Assembly (NCBI RefSeq): GCF_003056725.1
Contig: NZ_QBKZ01000004.1
Span: forward strand, 445,360-509,359
Source: Mangrovicoccus ximenensis
Lineage (GTDB): Bacteria; Pseudomonadota; Alphaproteobacteria; Rhodobacterales; Rhodobacteraceae
Length of the DNA: 64,000 nt
Direction of reading: 5' to 3'
This document shows, in pieces, positions 60,957 through 64,000 of this stretch. Every line of letters starts with the position of its first letter. Position 1 is the first letter of the stretch. A program made the position numbers and the translations under genes. The notes under the pieces were generated by a model. It made no database searches. It was not told the DNA's origin and saw only the letters and a program-made list of their open reading frames with translations.

Positions 60957-63935
60957 TTACGCCGGCATGATCTTGCAGAGGGTGGCCTTGGTCTCCTGCA
61001 TCTGCGTGACGGAGTCGTAGCCATAGGTCTGCGCGGTGTTGGTGGATTCGCCGAGGACGATCGGATCCGCGCCGTCGGGATATTTCGAGCGCTGGTCCTC
61101 GCCCTGGTAATGCCCGCCGAAATGGAAGGGCATGAAGGCGACGCCTTCGCCCACCCGCGGCGTGACCAGGGCCATGACCTTGACCTTGCCGCCCTCCGGG
61201 CCCTCCACCCAGACATCCGCCCCGTCGCGCACGCCGAGGTTGTTGGCGTCGCGCGGGTTGATCTCGATGAACATGTTCTGCTGCAGCTCGGCGAGCCAGG
61301 GGTTCGACCGGGTCTCGTCGCCGCCGCCCTCGTATTCGACCAGGCGGCCGGAGGTGAGGATGATCGGGAAGTCCTTCGAGAAGTCGTTCTTCTGGATCGA
61401 GGCATACATGGTCGGCACCCGCCAGAAGGACTTGTCCTCGTAGGTCGGGTAATCGGCCACCAGATCGCGCCGGTTCGTGTAGAGCGGCTCGCGGTGCACC
61501 GGGACCGGGTCGGGGAAGGTCCAGACCACGCAGCGGGCCTTGGCGTTGCCGTAGGGGGCGCAGCCATGCAGGATCGCGACGCGCTGGATGCCGCCCGAGA
61601 GGTCGGTCTTCCAGTTGACGGCGCCGATCTTCTCGGCCGAATCCGACGGGTAGGGCCCGGTATGGGACTGCTCGCCCAGATCGGTATCGGTCTCGGGGCG
61701 CGCCTCGGCATAGCCCGCGACCCATTCGATCATCCGCCGTTCATAGGGCGTCAGGTCGCTGTCCCATCCCATGTCGATCAGCATCTGCATGGTGAATTCG
61801 GGATAGCCGTCCTCGATCTCGGAGCCGACCGTGTAGGAGCCCTCGGCAAGCAGGTTCTCGCCGTTGCGCTCCACCCCGTAGCGGGCGCGGAACGGCAGGC
61901 CGCCATCCTTCACCGGCAGCGAGATGTCGTAGAGGTTGGCAGAGCCCGGATGCTTCATCTCGGGCGTGCCCCAGCACGGCCACGGCATGCCGTAGAAATC
62001 GCCGTCCGCCGGGCCGCCGAGCGCGCGCAGCGTCGTGCGGTCGAAGGTGTGCTGGTTCTCCATGTGCATCTTGAGCCGTTCCGGCGACTGGCCGGTATAG
62101 CCCACGGTCCACATGCCCTTGTTGAATTCGCGCGTCAGATCCTCGATCAGCGGCTCCTCGCCATTCACTTCGATATGGCGGAACAGCCGGTCGGCGAAGC
62201 CGAACTTGGTGGCGAACTTGTGCATGATGATGTGATCGGGCAGCGACTCGAAGAGCGGGTCGACCACCTTCTCGCGCCACTGGATCGACCGGTTCGACGC
62301 GGTCACCGAGCCGTAGGTCTCGAATTGCGACGAGGCCGGCAGCAGGTAGGTGTTGTCGGTCCGGTCATGCAGGATCGCCGAGACGGTCGGATAGGGATCG
62401 ATCACGACCAGCAGGTCGAGCTTCTCCATCGCCGTCTTCATTTCCGGCAGGCGGGTCTGCGAGTTCGGCGCATGGCCCCAGAACACCATCGCGCGGGTGT
62501 TGTCGGGCTGTTCGAGGTTTTCCTTCGCCTCGAGCACGCCGTCGATCCAGCGCGAAACTGGGATGCCGGTCAGGCCCATCATCTCCTTGTCCTTGCCGTC
62601 CTTGCCCTTCATCGTGGCAAAGCGCGACTTCAGCCAGTCGAGATCCTCGTCCCAGACCCGCGCCCAATGGGCCCAGGCCCCCGCGGTCAGGCCGTAATAG
62701 CCCGGCAGCGTGTCGGCCAGAACGCCCAGATCGGTCGCGCCCTGCACGTTGTCATGGCCGCGGAAGATGTTGGTGCCGCCGCCGGCGGTTCCCATGTTGC
62801 CGAGCGCCAGCTGCAGGATGCAGTAGGCGCGGGTGTTGTTGTTGCCGTTGGTGTGCTGGGTGCCGCCCATGCACCAGATCACGGTGCCGGGACGGTTGTT
62901 GGCCAGCGTGCGCGCCACGCGCTCGAGCTGGCTGCCCGGCACGCCGGTGACGCGCTCGACCTCGTCGGGGGTCCAGTTCGCGACCTCGGTGCGGATGTCG
63001 TCCATCCCCCAGACGCGGGAGCGGATGAACTCCTTGTCCTCCCAGCCGTTTTCGAAGATGTGCCACAGAAGGCCCCAGACCAGCGCCACGTCCGAGCCGG
63101 GCCGGAAGCGGACATATTCGTCGGCATGGGCGGCGGTGCGGGTGAAGCGCGGATCGCAGACGATCAGCGGCGCGTTGTTCTGTTCCTTGGCCTTCAGCAC
63201 GTGCTGCAGCGACACCGGATGCGCCTCGGCGGGGTTGCCGCCGATGATGAAGATCGCGCGCGAATTGTGGATGTCGTTGTAGGAGTTGGTCATGGCGCCG
63301 TAGCCCCATGTGTTGGCAACCCCGGCCACGGTGGTCGAGTGGCAGATCCGCGCCTGGTGGTCCACGTTGTTCGTGCCCCAATAGGCGGCGAACTTGCGGA
63401 ACAGGTAGGCCTGCTCGTTCGAATGCTTGGCGGACCCCAGCCAGTAGACCGAGTCAGGTCCCGAGCTGTCGCGGATCGACAGCATCTGGTCGCCGATCTC
63501 GTCGATCGCCTGCTCCCAGGAGATGCGCTGCCATTCGCCGGCCACCTTCTTCATGGGATATTTCAGGCGCCGCTCGCCATGCGCGTGCTCGCGCACCGAG
63601 GCGCCCTTGGCGCAATGGGCGCCCAGGTTGAACGGGCTGTCCCAGCCGGGCTCCTGCCCGATCCAGACGCCGCCCTGCACTTCGGCCATGACGGTGCAGC
63701 CGACCGAGCAGTGGGTGCAGACGGACTTGACCGTCTTGACCTCGCCGGTGGCGGCCGCTGCGGCATCCGCCCGGGTCACGGTGCCGCCCGTTGCGGCCAC
63801 CGCCGCGAGCCCCCCGATCGCCAGGCCCGACCCGCGCAGGAAGGCGCGGCGGTCGACCGAGGCATTGGCGGCCTCGGAAAGGATACTTGTCCGCTGGGGG
63901 CGTCGCGCAACCCCGTTGGTCTTTTTCCTCAACAT
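60957..63935 (-). CDS. fdhA: formate dehydrogenase alpha subunit (molybdo-bis-MGD, cysteine type)
   Basis: A 992-residue catalytic subunit oxidising formate to CO2. ATG 63935 has AAGGGAGA upstream. A twin-arginine signal (SVDRRAFLRGSGLAIGGLAA, residues 27-46) exports it folded. The [4Fe-4S] motif is CTHCSVGCTV with GAHCAKGA (about residues 73-110). The molybdenum ligand is Cys198 in VDHQARICHSTTVAGVANTW, where many formate dehydrogenases have selenocysteine; the following His is present. MGD-binding segments include FIIGGNPAEAHPVSLQHVL and GGTQHTNGNNNTRAYC. It is followed by beta and gamma genes, forming a periplasm-facing respiratory complex. Confidence 0.96.
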   Translation of the reverse strand: MLRKKTNGVARRPQRTSILSEAANASVDRRAFLRGSGLAIGGLAAVAATGGTVTRADAAAAATGEVKTVKSVCTHCSVGCTVMAEVQGGVWIGQEPGWDSPFNLGAHCAKGASVREHAHGERRLKYPMKKVAGEWQRISWEQAIDEIGDQMLSIRDSSGPDSVYWLGSAKHSNEQAYLFRKFAAYWGTNNVDHQARICHSTTVAGVANTWGYGAMTNSYNDIHNSRAIFIIGGNPAEAHPVSLQHVLKAKEQNNAPLIVCDPRFTRTAAHADEYVRFRPGSDVALVWGLLWHIFENGWEDKEFIRSRVWGMDDIRTEVANWTPDEVERVTGVPGSQLERVARTLANNRPGTVIWCMGGTQHTNGNNNTRAYCILQLALGNMGTAGGGTNIFRGHDNVQGATDLGVLADTLPGYYGLTAGAWAHWARVWDEDLDWLKSRFATMKGKDGKDKEMMGLTGIPVSRWIDGVLEAKENLEQPDNTRAMVFWGHAPNSQTRLPEMKTAMEKLDLLVVIDPYPTVSAILHDRTDNTYLLPASSQFETYGSVTASNRSIQWREKVVDPLFESLPDHIIMHKFATKFGFADRLFRHIEVNGEEPLIEDLTREFNKGMWTVGYTGQSPERLKMHMENQHTFDRTTLRALGGPADGDFYGMPWPCWGTPEMKHPGSANLYDISLPVKDGGLPFRARYGVERNGENLLAEGSYTVGSEIEDGYPEFTMQMLIDMGWDSDLTPYERRMIEWVAGYAEARPETDTDLGEQSHTGPYPSDSAEKIGAVNWKTDLSGGIQRVAILHGCAPYGNAKARCVVWTFPDPVPVHREPLYTNRRDLVADYPTYEDKSFWRVPTMYASIQKNDFSKDFPIILTSGRLVEYEGGGDETRSNPWLAELQQNMFIEINPRDANNLGVRDGADVWVEGPEGGKVKVMALVTPRVGEGVAFMPFHFGGHYQGEDQRSKYPDGADPIVLGESTNTAQTYGYDSVTQMQETKATLCKIMPA

Positions 63936-64000
63936 GTTTCAATCTCCCTTGCTCGCGCGGCCCCCGAATGGTGCCTTGCTTGCTTGGCGTTGCTTTGGGT

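Noticed and set aside
63198..63360. Selenocysteine codon in the formate dehydrogenase alpha subunit
   Set aside because: The catalytic position is encoded as cysteine (ICHST) and no in-frame TGA occurs in the gene.

Overview
The window is strongly GC-rich double-stranded DNA from an alphaproteobacterium, most likely a Rhodobacterales (Rhodobacteraceae/Paracoccaceae) bacterium. The clues are the alphaproteobacterial SspB - fumC - DUF4169 - ribbon-helix-helix block, the formate dehydrogenase locus with DUF3306/TorD/TAT-peptide partners, an RTX protein with a C-terminal Hint domain, a Na+-NQR operon, and a GTA-like HK97 prophage module. No rRNA, tRNA or CRISPR array was seen.

Layout. 1-2.7 kb: benzoate dioxygenase large subunit (benA, cut by the window start) divergent from a BenM/CatM-type LysR regulator, with a perfect ATAC-N7-GTAT palindrome between them. 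2.9-6.6 kb: a TauE/SafE permease, then fragments of an amidase, a tandem-flytrap sensor, a siderophore-interacting protein and a permease, then an ABM monooxygenase and pth. 6.8-11.9 kb: a glycosyltransferase, RHH protein, DUF4169, fumC (frameshifted), sspB, and a chrA fragment fused to an IS30-type transposase start. 12-17 kb: an aldehyde dehydrogenase, an ABC peptide/nickel-type binding protein with a cut permease, a YhdP-like fragment and bcp. 17-20.7 kb: a cut multiheme cytochrome and a graveyard of integrase, ABC and IS3/IS5 remnants. 20.7-25.3 kb: a hybrid histidine kinase, a receiver-ATPase regulator and the end of a type I secretion HlyD protein. 25.4-28.7 kb: a membrane protein fragment, potB/potC-type permeases and a GntR regulator.

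28.7-42.4 kb: a contiguous siphovirus-type prophage structural block (HNH, terminases, portal, protease, capsid, head-tail connectors, tail tube, tail chaperone with a -1 frameshift site, tape measure, distal tail). It has no integrase, repressor, lysis or host-recognition genes. 42.5-46.1 kb: a CBS protein, a small membrane protein and a 971-residue RTX/Hint protein. 46.2-53.7 kb: the complete Na+-translocating NADH:quinone reductase system. nqrM and apbE are on one strand; a short leader ORF and nqrABCDEF are on the other, ending in a strong terminator. ApbE flavinylates NqrB/NqrC and NqrM helps deliver the metal centre, so this is a self-contained respiratory sodium pump. 53.9-58.9 kb: a patchwork of fragments around an intact TRAP binding protein and a TorD-type chaperone. 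59-63.9 kb: formate dehydrogenase gamma, beta and alpha subunits on the minus strand.

The dominant structural oddity is that about 15-18 points join two unrelated reading frames in mid-gene, usually without an insertion sequence at the join and without decay of either side. Two otherwise intact genes also carry single-base frameshifts. This looks more like a chimeric or gap-closed draft assembly (or repeated large deletions) than ordinary pseudogenization, so gene adjacency across those joins should not be trusted. Blocks that look internally contiguous are benA-LysR, 5.5-6.5 kb, 6.85-11.0 kb, 20.75-25.2 kb, 26.3-28.7 kb, the prophage, 42.5-53.75 kb, and 58.8-64 kb.
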